DNA from: Acidibrevibacterium fodinaquatile
GTDB taxonomy: Bacteria; Pseudomonadota; Alphaproteobacteria; Acetobacterales; Acetobacteraceae
NCBI RefSeq assembly: GCF_003352165.1
Contig: NZ_CP029176.1
Span: 2,418,001 to 2,482,000 of the forward strand
Length of the DNA stretch: 64,000 nt
Direction of reading: 5' to 3'
Shown here one piece after another: positions 19,899 through 29,117 of the stretch. The stretch's first letter is position 1; each line of letters starts with the position of its first letter. Both the position numbers and the translations under genes were made by a program. The notes beneath the pieces were generated by a model, which was not told the origin of the DNA, made no database searches, and saw nothing but the letters and a program-made list of their open reading frames with translations.

Positions 19899-20750
19899 TC
19901 AGCCCCCGGCGACAAGCCCTCGCGGCTCGGCCGCGAACCCGGCCGCCAGACGCTCGACATCCGCCGCCGCCGGGCTTGCCGGGTGACGGGTGAGGAGAAG
20001 GCTTTGACGACGGATCGTCTCGCGCACCCGGTCGTCACGCCGTACCGCGCCGGCATAGTCCGGCGTACGGCCAAGAAAGGCTTGGCAAGCCCGCGCTAGC
20101 GTCGCGAACGTCTTTTCACCTGCGGCTTGGCTCGCCGCCTGGTTCACCACGACCCGGACATCGCCGCCGCCCTTTTCCGGTAGGCAATCGGCGGCGTAGA
20201 GTTTTAGCACCGCATAGGCATCGGTGAGGCTGGTCGGCTCATCGGTCGCAACCACCACCAGGGTATCGGCCGCCACCGCCATCCGCCGCACCGCGCGATC
20301 GAGCCCGGCGCCAAGATCGAGCACGACGGTCTGATAGAGCGCGGTTGCGGCCCGCAATTCCGCCAACACCCGGGCCAGCGCCGGCGGCTCCAAGGCGGCG
20401 AGCGCGCCCGAGCCGGAACGGCCGGCGAGAATGTCGAACCCGCCCGGCGCAAACGCGGTGACACTCTCGACCAAGCTCGCCCGCCCGGTGATCAGGCCAC
20501 CGAGATCACGCTCCGGCATCAGCCCGAGCTGGATATCGACATTGGCGAGACCGAGATCGCCATCGAACAGCAACACCCGCCGCCCGGCGCGCGCGAGCGC
20601 GTGGGCGAGGGTGATCGCGAGCCAGGTCTTCCCCACCCCACCCTTGCCCGAAGCGATGGCGATCAGACGCCCGCGCCGCAGCGGCAGCACCTTGCCCACC
20701 GGCACACCGGGACGGTCGCCTTGGCTGATCGAACGGACATCGAGCATCAT
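19899..20750 (-). CDS. flhG: MinD/ParA-type ATPase, FlhG-like
   Basis: A 283-residue ATPase with the deviant Walker A SGKGGVGKTWLA, the DGDLGLANVDIQLG motif that marks FlhG/FleN/YlxH, and LDLGAGLDRAVRRM. FlhG works with FlhF to set flagellar number and position, and acts on C-ring assembly. Its start overlaps the flhF stop by four bases. The C-terminal membrane helix found in MinD is not obvious here. Confidence 0.88.
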   Translation of the reverse strand: MMLDVRSISQGDRPGVPVGKVLPLRRGRLIAIASGKGGVGKTWLAITLAHALARAGRRVLLFDGDLGLANVDIQLGLMPERDLGGLITGRASLVESVTAFAPGGFDILAGRSGSGALAALEPPALARVLAELRAATALYQTVVLDLGAGLDRAVRRMAVAADTLVVVATDEPTSLTDAYAVLKLYAADCLPEKGGGDVRVVVNQAASQAAGEKTFATLARACQAFLGRTPDYAGAVRRDDRVRETIRRQSLLLTRHPASPAAADVERLAAGFAAEPRGLVAGG

Positions 20751-21685
20751 GCATACGCCTCTGCTGGAGGCCGGGCAGTGGCCGGGGCAACGCCCCGAAC
20801 CAGTCGCTCGGCAAGAAAATCGGCGGTCATCGGCACCAACCCGTCGGCGGCGCCACTGCCCACCCCGGCCTCGGCGAGGCCAAGCCGGCCAGCGGCGGCG
20901 GCGGCGAGCACGCCGCCCAGCCGCCGCGCGACATCGAGCCGGGTCGCAACCAGGGCGAGCGCGCCGGCGGCCGCGAAGGCGGCGGCGAGATCGGCCGCTT
21001 CAGCGACATCGAGCCCGGCCGGCAGCACCAAAACGACCCGCGCCCCCGCCGCGCCGGCGAGGGCGGCAATCTCCGCGCCGGCGGCGGGATCGAAAGGATC
21101 GAGCCCCGGGGCGTCGATCAATACCGGCGCCCCCTCGCTCCGCCGCGTCAGAGCGCGGGCGAGCGATACCGGCTGACTCGCGACCAAAAGATTGAGGCCG
21201 AGCAGCCGCGTATAAGCCGCCAATTGTTCGGTCGCGCCGGCGCGCTTGCCATCGGCGGAAATCACCAGCGGCGCGCCCCCCGCCAGCACCAGCCGGGTCG
21301 CCAGCCGCGCGACCGTCAAAGTCTTGCCGGCGCCCGGCGGGCCGACGAACAAGAGCGGCGCCGCCCCGGCCGCGAGCGGCAAGGTGGCGAAAGCGAAATG
21401 GCGGGCGAGCATCGTCGCGAGATCGCCCTCTTCGAGCAATGCCGCGAGCGCCTCCGGAACCGCGTGAAACGCGAGTGCCTCGCGCCGTTCGCGCTGACCG
21501 CCGGCGGCCAGTGGATCCCCCGCCGCGCCAGGGGGGGACGCCGCCTCGGGATCGAGCGCGGCCGTCACCTCGACACCGCCCGCCACCCGCCGGGTGCCGA
21601 GAATGAGCGCCTCGGCGCCGAGTTCGCGGCGCAGCGCCGCCATCGCTTCCGCCATGGTGGGCGCGCGATAGAGCTTCAGTCGCAT
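20747..21685 (-). CDS. flhF: Flagellar SRP-type GTPase FlhF
   Basis: A 312-residue member of the SRP/FtsY GTPase family that places the flagellum at the pole. The N-terminus (MRLKLYRAPTMAEAMAALRRELG) is the FlhF B-domain start, the P-loop is FVGPPGAGKTLTVARLA, a DGKRAGATEQL segment follows, and LIDAPGLDPFD stands in place of the DTAGR motif. At 312 residues it is shorter than typical FlhF proteins (370-430), and the C-terminal NG part is alanine-rich and divergent. It overlaps flhG. Confidence 0.85.
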   Translation of the reverse strand: MRLKLYRAPTMAEAMAALRRELGAEALILGTRRVAGGVEVTAALDPEAASPPGAAGDPLAAGGQRERREALAFHAVPEALAALLEEGDLATMLARHFAFATLPLAAGAAPLLFVGPPGAGKTLTVARLATRLVLAGGAPLVISADGKRAGATEQLAAYTRLLGLNLLVASQPVSLARALTRRSEGAPVLIDAPGLDPFDPAAGAEIAALAGAAGARVVLVLPAGLDVAEAADLAAAFAAAGALALVATRLDVARRLGGVLAAAAAGRLGLAEAGVGSGAADGLVPMTADFLAERLVRGVAPATARPPAEAYA

Positions 21686-21773
21686 CGCGTGCGTCCCCCG
21701 TCAGGCCGGGCGGGGCACCACCGCCGGCGCCCGCCCACCCGCAACGCCATCCTCATGTCCCGGTGCGAACCCA

Positions 21774-23870
21774 TCATATCGTGCCGACGGTGCGAATGCG
21801 AGCGCGTGGATGGATTTCCGACTGTGCCAGCACCGCGGTCGCCGGGCGGATGCGCTCGACGATTGCGCGCACATGCGGGCGGATCGGCGCGCTGGTCAGC
21901 AACGCCGGCGCCTCGCCGCCCGCGGCAGCCTGCTCGAAGACCGCCCGGAAGCGATGCATGAAGTCCTGCAGCCGCTGCGGCGACATCACGAGCTGGCGAT
22001 CCTCGGCCGGTCCCACCAGAGCATCGGCGAAGGCGCCCTCCCATTCCGAAGACAGCGTGACCAGCGGGATATAGCCGGCGGCGCCGACTTGGCTGTCACT
22101 CAGTTGCCGCGCGAGGCGAGCGCGCACATGCGCGACGATGGCGCCGAAGCTGCGCCCCTGGCCGCTCGTTGCCTCCTGGATGCCCTCCAGAATGGTGGGG
22201 AGATCGCGAATCGAAACCCGCTCGGCAAGCAGCGCCTGCAAGACACGCTGCACCCCGCCGACCGAGATCTGCGTCGGGATGATGTCTGCGATCAATTTCT
22301 GCTGTTCGCGCGGCAATTCATCGAGGAGTTTCTGGGTCTCGGCGTAAGACAGCAATTCCGCCATGTTCTCGCGCACGATCTCGGTCAAATGGGTTGCGAG
22401 CACGCTCGGCGGATCGACGACGGTGCAGCCGCGGAAGGTCGCCTCCTCGCGCGCTTCCGGCGCGATCCAAAGCGCCGGCAGGCCGAATGCCGGCTCGGTG
22501 GTGCGTTCGCCGGCAAGTTCCGGCCGCCCGCCCTTGGGATCCATGGCGAGCAGCGCGTTCATCCGCACCTCGCCCCGCCCGGCCTCGATCTCCTTGATGC
22601 GAATGGCATAGCCCTCGGCGGGAAGCTGCATATTGTCCTGGATGCGCACCGGCGGCAGCACGAAGCCCATTTCGGCGGCGATGGCGCGGCGCATCCCTTT
22701 GATCTGCTCGGTCAGGCGCGGCGGATCGCCGCTTGCCAACGCAAGCAAGCCATAGCCGAGTTCGAGCCGGATCAGATCGATCCGCAGCGCCTCGCTGATC
22801 GGCGGTTCGGCCGGTGCCGCCGGCGCACCCGCGGGAAGCGCGAGCGATAGCGACGCCGCATAGTTGCGCCGCAGCCACGCAGCCCCCCCCGCGAGCCCGG
22901 CAAGCCCGAGAAAAGGAAGCGCCGGTAAACCCGGCATTAGCGCCAGCACCGTCGCGGCGCCAGCGGCGAGCGCGAGTGGCTTCGGCCGCCCGCCGATCTC
23001 GGCGAGCAGGGCGACATTCGCCTTGCCCTCCATGCCGCCCTTGGTGACGACGATGCCAGCGGCGGTCGAGACCAACAAAGCCGGGATCTGCGCGACCAGC
23101 CCATCCCCGACGGTCAGCGTGGTGAAGGTCGCGGCGGCATCGGCGAAGGGCATTCCATGGCGCACGAGACCGATCGTGAGGCCACCGACGATATTGATCG
23201 CGGTGATGATCAGCGCCGCGATGGCATCGCCGCGGACGAACCGCGCGGCACCATCCATCGCGCCGTAAAAGCCGCTCTCGGCCTCCAGTTCGCGCCGCCG
23301 GCGACGCGCCGTCTTGTCGTCGATCATGCCCGAGGAGAGATCGGCGTCGATCGCCATCTGCTTTCCGGGCATGGCATCGAGGCTGAAGCGCGCGGAAACT
23401 TCGGCGATACGGCCAGAACCTTTGGTAATGACCATGAAATTGACGACGAGCAGGATCGCAAACAAGATGACGCCGATCACCACGTCGCCGCCCATGAGAA
23501 AACCGCCGAAGGCGGCAACGACATGCCCGGCCGCGAGCGGCCCCTCATTGCCGTGGGCGAGGATCAACCGCGTCGTCGCGACTTCGAGCGCCAGGCGCAG
23601 CAGCGTCGTCAGCAGCAACAAGGTCGGGAAGCTCGAGAAATCGAGCGGCTTTTCGAGAAACAGCGCGACCATCAGGACGAGGATCGACGCCGTGATCGAA
23701 AGCGAGAGACAGATATCGAGCACGAAGGGCGGCAGCGGCAGGATGAGCACCGAAAGCAAGGCGACGACACCGAGCGCGAGCCCGATATCGCTCCCCGGCA
23801 GATAGGGACGAAGCCGCCCGCCGAAGACGGCGAGCCAGGGCGCCGCTGGTTTCGCCGCGATGTCGGCCAT
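21774..23870 (-). CDS. flhA: Flagellar export apparatus protein FlhA
   Basis: The 698-residue gate component of the flagellar type III export apparatus. The N-terminal half has about eight transmembrane helices and the conserved cytoplasmic FHIPEP-type loop (VITKGSGRIAEVSARFSLDAMPGKQ with DADLSSGMI after it). The soluble C-terminal half binds chaperone-substrate complexes. It begins six bases after the regulator gene ends, so the two are cotranscribed. An 88-bp gap separates it from flhF. Confidence 0.96.
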   Translation of the reverse strand: MADIAAKPAAPWLAVFGGRLRPYLPGSDIGLALGVVALLSVLILPLPPFVLDICLSLSITASILVLMVALFLEKPLDFSSFPTLLLLTTLLRLALEVATTRLILAHGNEGPLAAGHVVAAFGGFLMGGDVVIGVILFAILLVVNFMVITKGSGRIAEVSARFSLDAMPGKQMAIDADLSSGMIDDKTARRRRRELEAESGFYGAMDGAARFVRGDAIAALIITAINIVGGLTIGLVRHGMPFADAAATFTTLTVGDGLVAQIPALLVSTAAGIVVTKGGMEGKANVALLAEIGGRPKPLALAAGAATVLALMPGLPALPFLGLAGLAGGAAWLRRNYAASLSLALPAGAPAAPAEPPISEALRIDLIRLELGYGLLALASGDPPRLTEQIKGMRRAIAAEMGFVLPPVRIQDNMQLPAEGYAIRIKEIEAGRGEVRMNALLAMDPKGGRPELAGERTTEPAFGLPALWIAPEAREEATFRGCTVVDPPSVLATHLTEIVRENMAELLSYAETQKLLDELPREQQKLIADIIPTQISVGGVQRVLQALLAERVSIRDLPTILEGIQEATSGQGRSFGAIVAHVRARLARQLSDSQVGAAGYIPLVTLSSEWEGAFADALVGPAEDRQLVMSPQRLQDFMHRFRAVFEQAAAGGEAPALLTSAPIRPHVRAIVERIRPATAVLAQSEIHPRARIRTVGTI

Positions 23871-23876
23871 GGCGCC

Positions 23877-25271
23877 TCAGGCCACCGCCGCAGACGCCAT
23901 GCTGCCGGCCGGCGGCGGCGGTACGGCAAGTCCCTGCGCCGCGTAATCGCGAAGCTTGTTGCGCAGCGCCCGGATCGAAATGCCGAGCATGACCGCGGCA
24001 TGGGTGCGGTTGCCGAAAGTATGTTCCAGGGTTTCGAGAATGAGATCGCGCTCGACCTCGTCAACCGTGCGCCCGACCAGCGCCGAAACCGGCGCCGCGC
24101 CTGCAGCCGGGATCGCAACCGCACCCGCCGCGGGCGCAGCCGGCCGGCCGTTTGCCGCGAGCACCACGCCTTCCGCCGCCGGCAGTTCAATGGCCGCGAG
24201 ATCGATCTCGTCGCCTTCCGCAAGCAGCACCGCGCGATGGAGGATGTTTTCGAGTTCGCGCACATTGCCCCGCCAGGGATGGCGGCGCAGCGCGGCGCGC
24301 GCCTCCTCCGCCAGCGGCCGCGCCGGCACGCCGTTGAGTTCGGCGAAGCGGCGCGCGAAATGCTCGGCCAAGGCGATGATATCGGCTGGCCGCTCGCGGA
24401 GCGGCGGGATCACCAGATTGACGACATTGAGGCGGAAATAAAGATCCTCGCGAAACCGCCCGGCGGCGATCTCGCTCTTGAGATCGCGATTGGTGGTGGC
24501 GATGAGGCGCACATTCACGCGCACCGGTCCGTTGCCGCCGAGACGGTCGATTTCGCGCTCCTGGATCGCCCGCAATAGCTTCGCCTGAAGGCGGATATCC
24601 ATCTCGCTGATTTCATCGAGCAACAGCGTGCCACCGTCAGCGGCCTCGAATTTGCCGACCCGGCGGGCGATGGCGCCGGAAAAGGCGCCCTTCTCGTGGC
24701 CGAAAAGTTCTGACTCCAGCAAATTCTCCGGAATCGCCGCGCAGTTGAGGGCAACGAACGCCGCCGCCGCGCGGCGCGAACGGCGATGGACATGGCGCGC
24801 CAGAACCTCCTTGCCGGTGCCCGATTCTCCAGAGATCAGCAGCGACGCGTCCGAACGCGCGACCTGCTCGGCGCGGCGCAGGGTTGCAAGCATGAGCGGG
24901 TCACGCGCGATCAGGGCGTGGCTCTCCCCGGCGACCGATTCGAGAATGGCAGCGATCAGCTCGGCATCCGGCGGCAGCGGCAGGAATTCCCGCGCCCCCG
25001 CCTCGATCGCGTGCACCGCCGCTTCCTGATCATTGCCAACCCCGCACGCGACGACCGGCACCAGGATGCGCTCGGCAAACATCGCGCGGATCAGCGCCGC
25101 GATGTCATGGCGGACGTCACAGAGCACGAGATCGACGCGGGCATCAGCACGCAGCCGGATCAATGCCGGCTCGATGCCATCGGCCTGGTCGAGCCGGGCG
25201 CCGCGCGCGATCGCGATCTGCGCCGCCTGGCCGAGTTCCGCCGCCAAGGATCCGATGATCAGAACTTGCAT
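23877..25271 (-). CDS. Sigma-54-dependent regulator, FlbD-like
   Basis: A 464-residue activator of sigma-54 promoters, by position the FlbD type controlling flagellar class genes. The N-terminal 115 residues resemble a response-regulator receiver, but lack the acidic pair and the conserved lysine (EFLPLP), as in FlbD. The AAA+ domain has Walker A GESGTGKE, the sigma-54 contact loop GAFSGA (GAFTGA is the usual form) and Walker B TLLLDEISEM. A Fis-type helix-turn-helix ends the protein (NRTHAAVMLGISIRALRNKL). The start at 25271 gives MQVLIIGS; an ATG three codons upstream is possible. Confidence 0.9.
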   Translation of the reverse strand: MQVLIIGSLAAELGQAAQIAIARGARLDQADGIEPALIRLRADARVDLVLCDVRHDIAALIRAMFAERILVPVVACGVGNDQEAAVHAIEAGAREFLPLPPDAELIAAILESVAGESHALIARDPLMLATLRRAEQVARSDASLLISGESGTGKEVLARHVHRRSRRAAAAFVALNCAAIPENLLESELFGHEKGAFSGAIARRVGKFEAADGGTLLLDEISEMDIRLQAKLLRAIQEREIDRLGGNGPVRVNVRLIATTNRDLKSEIAAGRFREDLYFRLNVVNLVIPPLRERPADIIALAEHFARRFAELNGVPARPLAEEARAALRRHPWRGNVRELENILHRAVLLAEGDEIDLAAIELPAAEGVVLAANGRPAAPAAGAVAIPAAGAAPVSALVGRTVDEVERDLILETLEHTFGNRTHAAVMLGISIRALRNKLRDYAAQGLAVPPPPAGSMASAAVA

Positions 25272-25303
25272 CGTCCGCAACCGCCCCTATCCGCGAAAGC
25301 GCC

Positions 25304-25627
25304 TCAAACCACCCGATCCGCTTTGACGATTTCGGTCATCGTCACGCCGAGCCGGTTATCGTCGACCATCACCACTTCGCCGCGCGCGACGAGCCGGTTA
25401 TTGACGTAGATATCGATCGCCTCGCCGAGTTTGCGGTCGAGTTCGACCACGGCGCCGCGGCCGAGCTTGAGCAATTGATTGACCTGCATCGTCGCCTTGC
25501 CGAGAACGGCGCTCACCGTCACCGGAATGTCGTAGACCGCTTCGAGATCGCGCGCGCCGCGCGGCACGCTGGTATCGGTGATATCCAGCGCGTCACTACC
25601 TTCGATGAAATCCGGCTCATTCGACAT
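25304..25627 (-). CDS. fliN: Flagellar motor switch protein FliN
   Basis: A 107-residue SpoA-domain protein that forms the lower part of the flagellar C-ring and helps switch rotation. The core is VYDIPVTVSAVLGKATMQVN then LLKLGRGAVVELDRKLGEAID and IYVNNRLVARGEVVMVDD, the classic FliN pattern. The ATG at 25627 overlaps the fliH stop by 11 bases. No fliM is found in this window. Confidence 0.95.
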   Translation of the reverse strand: MSNEPDFIEGSDALDITDTSVPRGARDLEAVYDIPVTVSAVLGKATMQVNQLLKLGRGAVVELDRKLGEAIDIYVNNRLVARGEVVMVDDNRLGVTMTEIVKADRVV

Positions 25628-26321
25628 CGGCCAATTCCCTTTCCGCATGACTGTCCGCATCCAGCCCGAAACGCTGCCACAATTCGACGAGCTGGCGCCG
25701 CAGCGCCGCACTATCGCGGCTGGCGCGGCCATTTTTCCAGGTAATCGTGACGTCGCCCGCGCTCATGCCGGCCTCGCTGACGAGACGCACCTTTGCGGCA
25801 AGCGATCCATCGAGACGCTCGAGATCCGCGGCCAGCGTCTCCCGATCGCCGGCGGCGACGGACACGATGATCTCGGGCTCGAGCGCCATCGGCGGCAGCA
25901 ATTCGCGCATCAGCCGGCTGATTTCGGCGGCGCCATGGCGGCGAACGAGATCAGGCAGTACCGCCGCGAGCGAGCCCGTCAGCATCCGCGCCAGGGCGCG
26001 CCCGATCTCGTCGGCGCGCAGCTTCGCGCCCGCCGCCGCCTCCGCGAGAGCCCCCCGGATCGCCGCGAGCAAGCCATCGAGCGCGGCCTCGCGCGCGCCG
26101 AGCACCATCGCCCGCCCCGCCGCGACACCCGCTTCGTAGCCGCTGAGCCGCGCCGCCTCGACATCCTCGACCGTGAAAACCGCGGTGATGATTTCGGGCT
26201 CATTGGCCTCATCCGTCGCCGGCGTCTCCGCCACCGGTGCGTCAATCGCATCGAAATCCTCGATGAACAGATTTCGCTTGCGCTCTTCGGCACGCGGCGG
26301 AATTTTCGTCGCCCCGCTCAA
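25617..26321 (-). CDS. fliH: FliH-like flagellar assembly protein
   Basis: A 234-residue protein between fliG and fliN. FliH binds and regulates the export ATPase FliI and links it to FliN. Recognition rests on position, length, the acidic N-terminus, a helical middle with an [20 protein letters not shown] segment, and a C-terminal [15 protein letters not shown]. The start is TTG (26321) overlapping the fliG stop (TTGA). Sequence similarity within this family is low, so the name depends partly on context. Confidence 0.78.
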   Translation of the reverse strand: MSGATKIPPRAEERKRNLFIEDFDAIDAPVAETPATDEANEPEIITAVFTVEDVEAARLSGYEAGVAAGRAMVLGAREAALDGLLAAIRGALAEAAAGAKLRADEIGRALARMLTGSLAAVLPDLVRRHGAAEISRLMRELLPPMALEPEIIVSVAAGDRETLAADLERLDGSLAAKVRLVSEAGMSAGDVTITWKNGRASRDSAALRRQLVELWQRFGLDADSHAERELADVE

Positions 26322-27331
26322 TAGACCAACTCCTCGCCCTTGCTTTCGCTGATCTCGATCTGGCCTTGCGCGGCGAGTTCCTTGGCCACCAAGACGATGC
26401 TGGCCTGTGCCTCATCGACGTCGCGGAGTTTGACCGGCCCGAGATTTTCGATCTCCTCACGCAGCATTCGCCCGGCGCGTTCGGACATGTTGGAGAGGAA
26501 GAGATCACGCACTTTCTCAGAGGCGCCCTTAAGGGCGATGGGCAGCTTGTCCTTCTCGACGGTGCGCATCAGAACCTGAATAGCCACACCGCTGAGACGT
26601 TGCAGATCCTCGAAGGTGAACATCAACGCCTTGATCCGCTCCGCCGATTCGCGGTTGCGATCCTCGAGCGCGGCGAGGAAGCGGGTTTCGCTCTGGCGGT
26701 CGAGATTATTGAAGATTTCCGCCATCATTTCATGAGAGTCGCGCCGGGTGCTGCGTGCGAGATTAGACATGAACTCGGCGCGCAACGTGCGTTCGACACC
26801 CTCCAAGACTTCCTTCTGCACGCTTTCCATGCGCAGCATGCGCATCACCACCTCCATCGCGAAGGACTCGGGCAGCAACGCCAGAACCCGCGCCGCGTGG
26901 TCGGGCTTGACCTTCGAGAGAACGACGGCAACGGTCTGCGGATATTCATTCTTGAGGTAATTCGCGAGCACCGCCTCGCTGACATTGCCGAGCTTGTCCC
27001 ACATCGTGCGCCCGGCTGGCCCGCGGATTTCCTCCATGATCTGCTGGACGCGATCGCGCGGCAGGGCGCGCTGCAAGATCCGCTCGGTGCTCTCGAAACT
27101 GCCGACGATATTGCCAACCCCGCCGAGGCTTTCGGAAAAATCGTTACACAAGCGCTCGACGAGATCGGCCCGCACCGAGCCGAGCTGCGCCATCGCGGCC
27201 GAAATCTCCTTGATCTCATCCTCGTGCATCAGGGCAAAGATGCGCCCGCTCTGCTCCTCACCGAGCGCCAGCATCAAAATCGCGGCCTTTTGCGACCCGT
27301 TCAAGCCGCGCGGATCATCGATCTTGGCCAT
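26318..27331 (-). CDS. fliG: Flagellar motor switch protein FliG
   Basis: A 337-residue C-ring protein that links the MS-ring protein FliF to the torque-generating stator. The N-terminal domain has [15 protein letters not shown], the middle domain the HPQ-like region ([20 protein letters not shown]), and the C-terminal domain the conserved stator-facing helices [17 protein letters not shown] and [13 protein letters not shown]. Length is normal. It follows fliF by three bases. Confidence 0.97.
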   Translation of the reverse strand: MAKIDDPRGLNGSQKAAILMLALGEEQSGRIFALMHEDEIKEISAAMAQLGSVRADLVERLCNDFSESLGGVGNIVGSFESTERILQRALPRDRVQQIMEEIRGPAGRTMWDKLGNVSEAVLANYLKNEYPQTVAVVLSKVKPDHAARVLALLPESFAMEVVMRMLRMESVQKEVLEGVERTLRAEFMSNLARSTRRDSHEMMAEIFNNLDRQSETRFLAALEDRNRESAERIKALMFTFEDLQRLSGVAIQVLMRTVEKDKLPIALKGASEKVRDLFLSNMSERAGRMLREEIENLGPVKLRDVDEAQASIVLVAKELAAQGQIEISESKGEELVY

Positions 27332-27334
27332 CGT

Positions 27335-28975
27335 TCAGCTTTGCTCCTCGGCCATCCAGCCGCGCATGATAGCAACCGATTCTTCTGGATGCTTATCGAC
27401 CAGATCAGCGATCTTGCGGATCGAGGAGAGCCTCAGCTGACCTTCTATGTTGGCGAGCGTCGTCATCCTCTCATCCTCCAGCATGGCGACCTGCGCCGCG
27501 CCCGGGAGCGCGATGCCATCGGCACCGGCAAGCAGGCTCCCCGCCGCCACGTCTTCCCGGCCATCGATCGGCCCGGCCAGCGCCGACGGCGCCGCGATCG
27601 TCGTCAGCCGCAGCACCATCGGCCGCAAGACGACGAGCAGGGCGAGGACGCCGACGATGCCAAAGAGCAGCGTTTCGACGAGATGGACGATATCCGCGTG
27701 TTCGAGCGCAAGGCCGAACGGGCCGGTCGCCGTCGGCGTCGCGATGTCGCCCTGCGTGAAGCGCATGCTCACCACCTGCACCTGATCGCCACGCTTCTCA
27801 TCGAAGCCAACAGCGCTTTTAACCAAAGCACTGATCCGCGCGATCTCTTCGGGGCTGCGCTCCTGCCATTCCAGCTTGCCATTCTTGTCCGGCATCATGG
27901 CGCCATCCACCATCACCGCGACGCTGATGCGCTGGATCTGCGGCGCGTCATGGACCAGGGTTCGCACTGATTTGCTGATTTCGTAATTCGTCGTATCTTC
28001 TTGGCGCCCTTCCTGGTTGGTGGTGTTCGAGGTGCCATTGTCGGGATTGGGCAGGTTGTTCTGCACCGAGACGTTGCTCGCGCCGTCCGTCGATTTTGAA
28101 TTGTCGGTGACGCTCTGTTGGCTGCGCACCACCTGCCCGTCGGGATCGTATTTCTCCTCGGTCTGATGCAGCTGGTCGAAATTCATTTGCACCGAGGCCT
28201 CGGCACGAACATGGCCGAAGCCAAGGCTTTGCTCCAGCATCTCCTCGACCGCGCGCGAGAGGCGAAGCTCGGTCGCGCGGCGGATTTCATCCGCGGTCAT
28301 CGCCGCGGCCCCATCACCGACCGGGTTGCCAGCGCGCGCGAGAAGATTGCCGCGGCTATCGACGATCGAGATATTCTGTGGTTTCAAGCTCGGCACCGCG
28401 GCGGCGACGAGATTGAGGATCGCCTGCACTTCATCGCGATCCATCCGAGACGCGCCGGCCATGGTGAGGAGCACGCTCGCCTGCGCCTCCTCGGGATCGC
28501 GCGAAAACGGCTCGCGCCGCGGGAGCACGAGATGCACCCGCGCAGCGCGAACGCCATGGATCGCGCGGATGGTGCGCGCAAGCTCGCCCTCCAGCGCCCG
28601 GGTCTGGTCGATCGCCAACTGAAACTGATTGGCGGTCAGCGTGTCGGAGCGGTCAAAGATTTCATAGCCGACCGAGCCGCCGCTCGGCAGGCCATCTTTC
28701 GCGAGCAGAAGCCGCGCCTTCGCCACCTGATCGGTGGGAACCAGGATTTCCGCGCCGTCATGGCCACTTTGATGGGCGATATGGGCGTGATCGAGCTGCT
28801 CGACGATCTGCGCTGATTCCCGCATGTCGAGATCGCTGTAGAGCAGAGCCATGCGCTGCTCAGTGCCGCGAAAGGCGAGCAGCGCGAGCAGACCGAGCGT
28901 GCCGACCGCCACCGCCGCCATCGCGGCAAGACGCAGTGGGCCGAGCGTCTTAAGGCCATCGAGCAGCGGCTGCAT
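27335..28975 (-). CDS. fliF: Flagellar MS-ring protein FliF
   Basis: A 546-residue membrane protein that forms the MS-ring, the base of the flagellum. There are two transmembrane helices, near residues 20-40 (LAAMAAVAVGTLGLLALLAF) and near 440 (HLVETLLFGIVGVLALLVVL). The periplasmic part has the YscJ/FliF segment VRAARVHLVLPRREPFSRD and QNISIVDSRGNLLA. The C-terminal tail binds FliG. The ATG at 28975 gives MQPLLDGLKTLGPL. It is the first gene of the flagellar operon; I could not see a clear sigma-54 promoter in the 142 bp upstream. Confidence 0.96.
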   Translation of the reverse strand: MQPLLDGLKTLGPLRLAAMAAVAVGTLGLLALLAFRGTEQRMALLYSDLDMRESAQIVEQLDHAHIAHQSGHDGAEILVPTDQVAKARLLLAKDGLPSGGSVGYEIFDRSDTLTANQFQLAIDQTRALEGELARTIRAIHGVRAARVHLVLPRREPFSRDPEEAQASVLLTMAGASRMDRDEVQAILNLVAAAVPSLKPQNISIVDSRGNLLARAGNPVGDGAAAMTADEIRRATELRLSRAVEEMLEQSLGFGHVRAEASVQMNFDQLHQTEEKYDPDGQVVRSQQSVTDNSKSTDGASNVSVQNNLPNPDNGTSNTTNQEGRQEDTTNYEISKSVRTLVHDAPQIQRISVAVMVDGAMMPDKNGKLEWQERSPEEIARISALVKSAVGFDEKRGDQVQVVSMRFTQGDIATPTATGPFGLALEHADIVHLVETLLFGIVGVLALLVVLRPMVLRLTTIAAPSALAGPIDGREDVAAGSLLAGADGIALPGAAQVAMLEDERMTTLANIEGQLRLSSIRKIADLVDKHPEESVAIMRGWMAEEQS

Positions 28976-29117
28976 CACGCTGCCCCTACGCTGACCATAG
29001 CGCCTAAAACCGCCCGGCGCGCCGAAGCCGCCAAGGGCCAAAGCATCCACCGCTCCATGCTCCACCCGCTCCCGGCCATTTGGCCTTTTGCCATAGGCAG
29101 AGATTGCCGGGTGGCGA

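Noticed and set aside
23157-24578. 473-codon open frame opposite flhA and the sigma-54 regulator
   Set aside because: It crosses two certain genes on the other strand and has the D/R/H-rich composition of an antisense shadow.
28976-29117. A sigma-54 promoter or FlbD site before fliF
   Set aside because: GG and GC pairs are seen but not with the 10-base spacing needed. A CCCGGCAA-like segment is present, but I could not confirm it against a reliable consensus.
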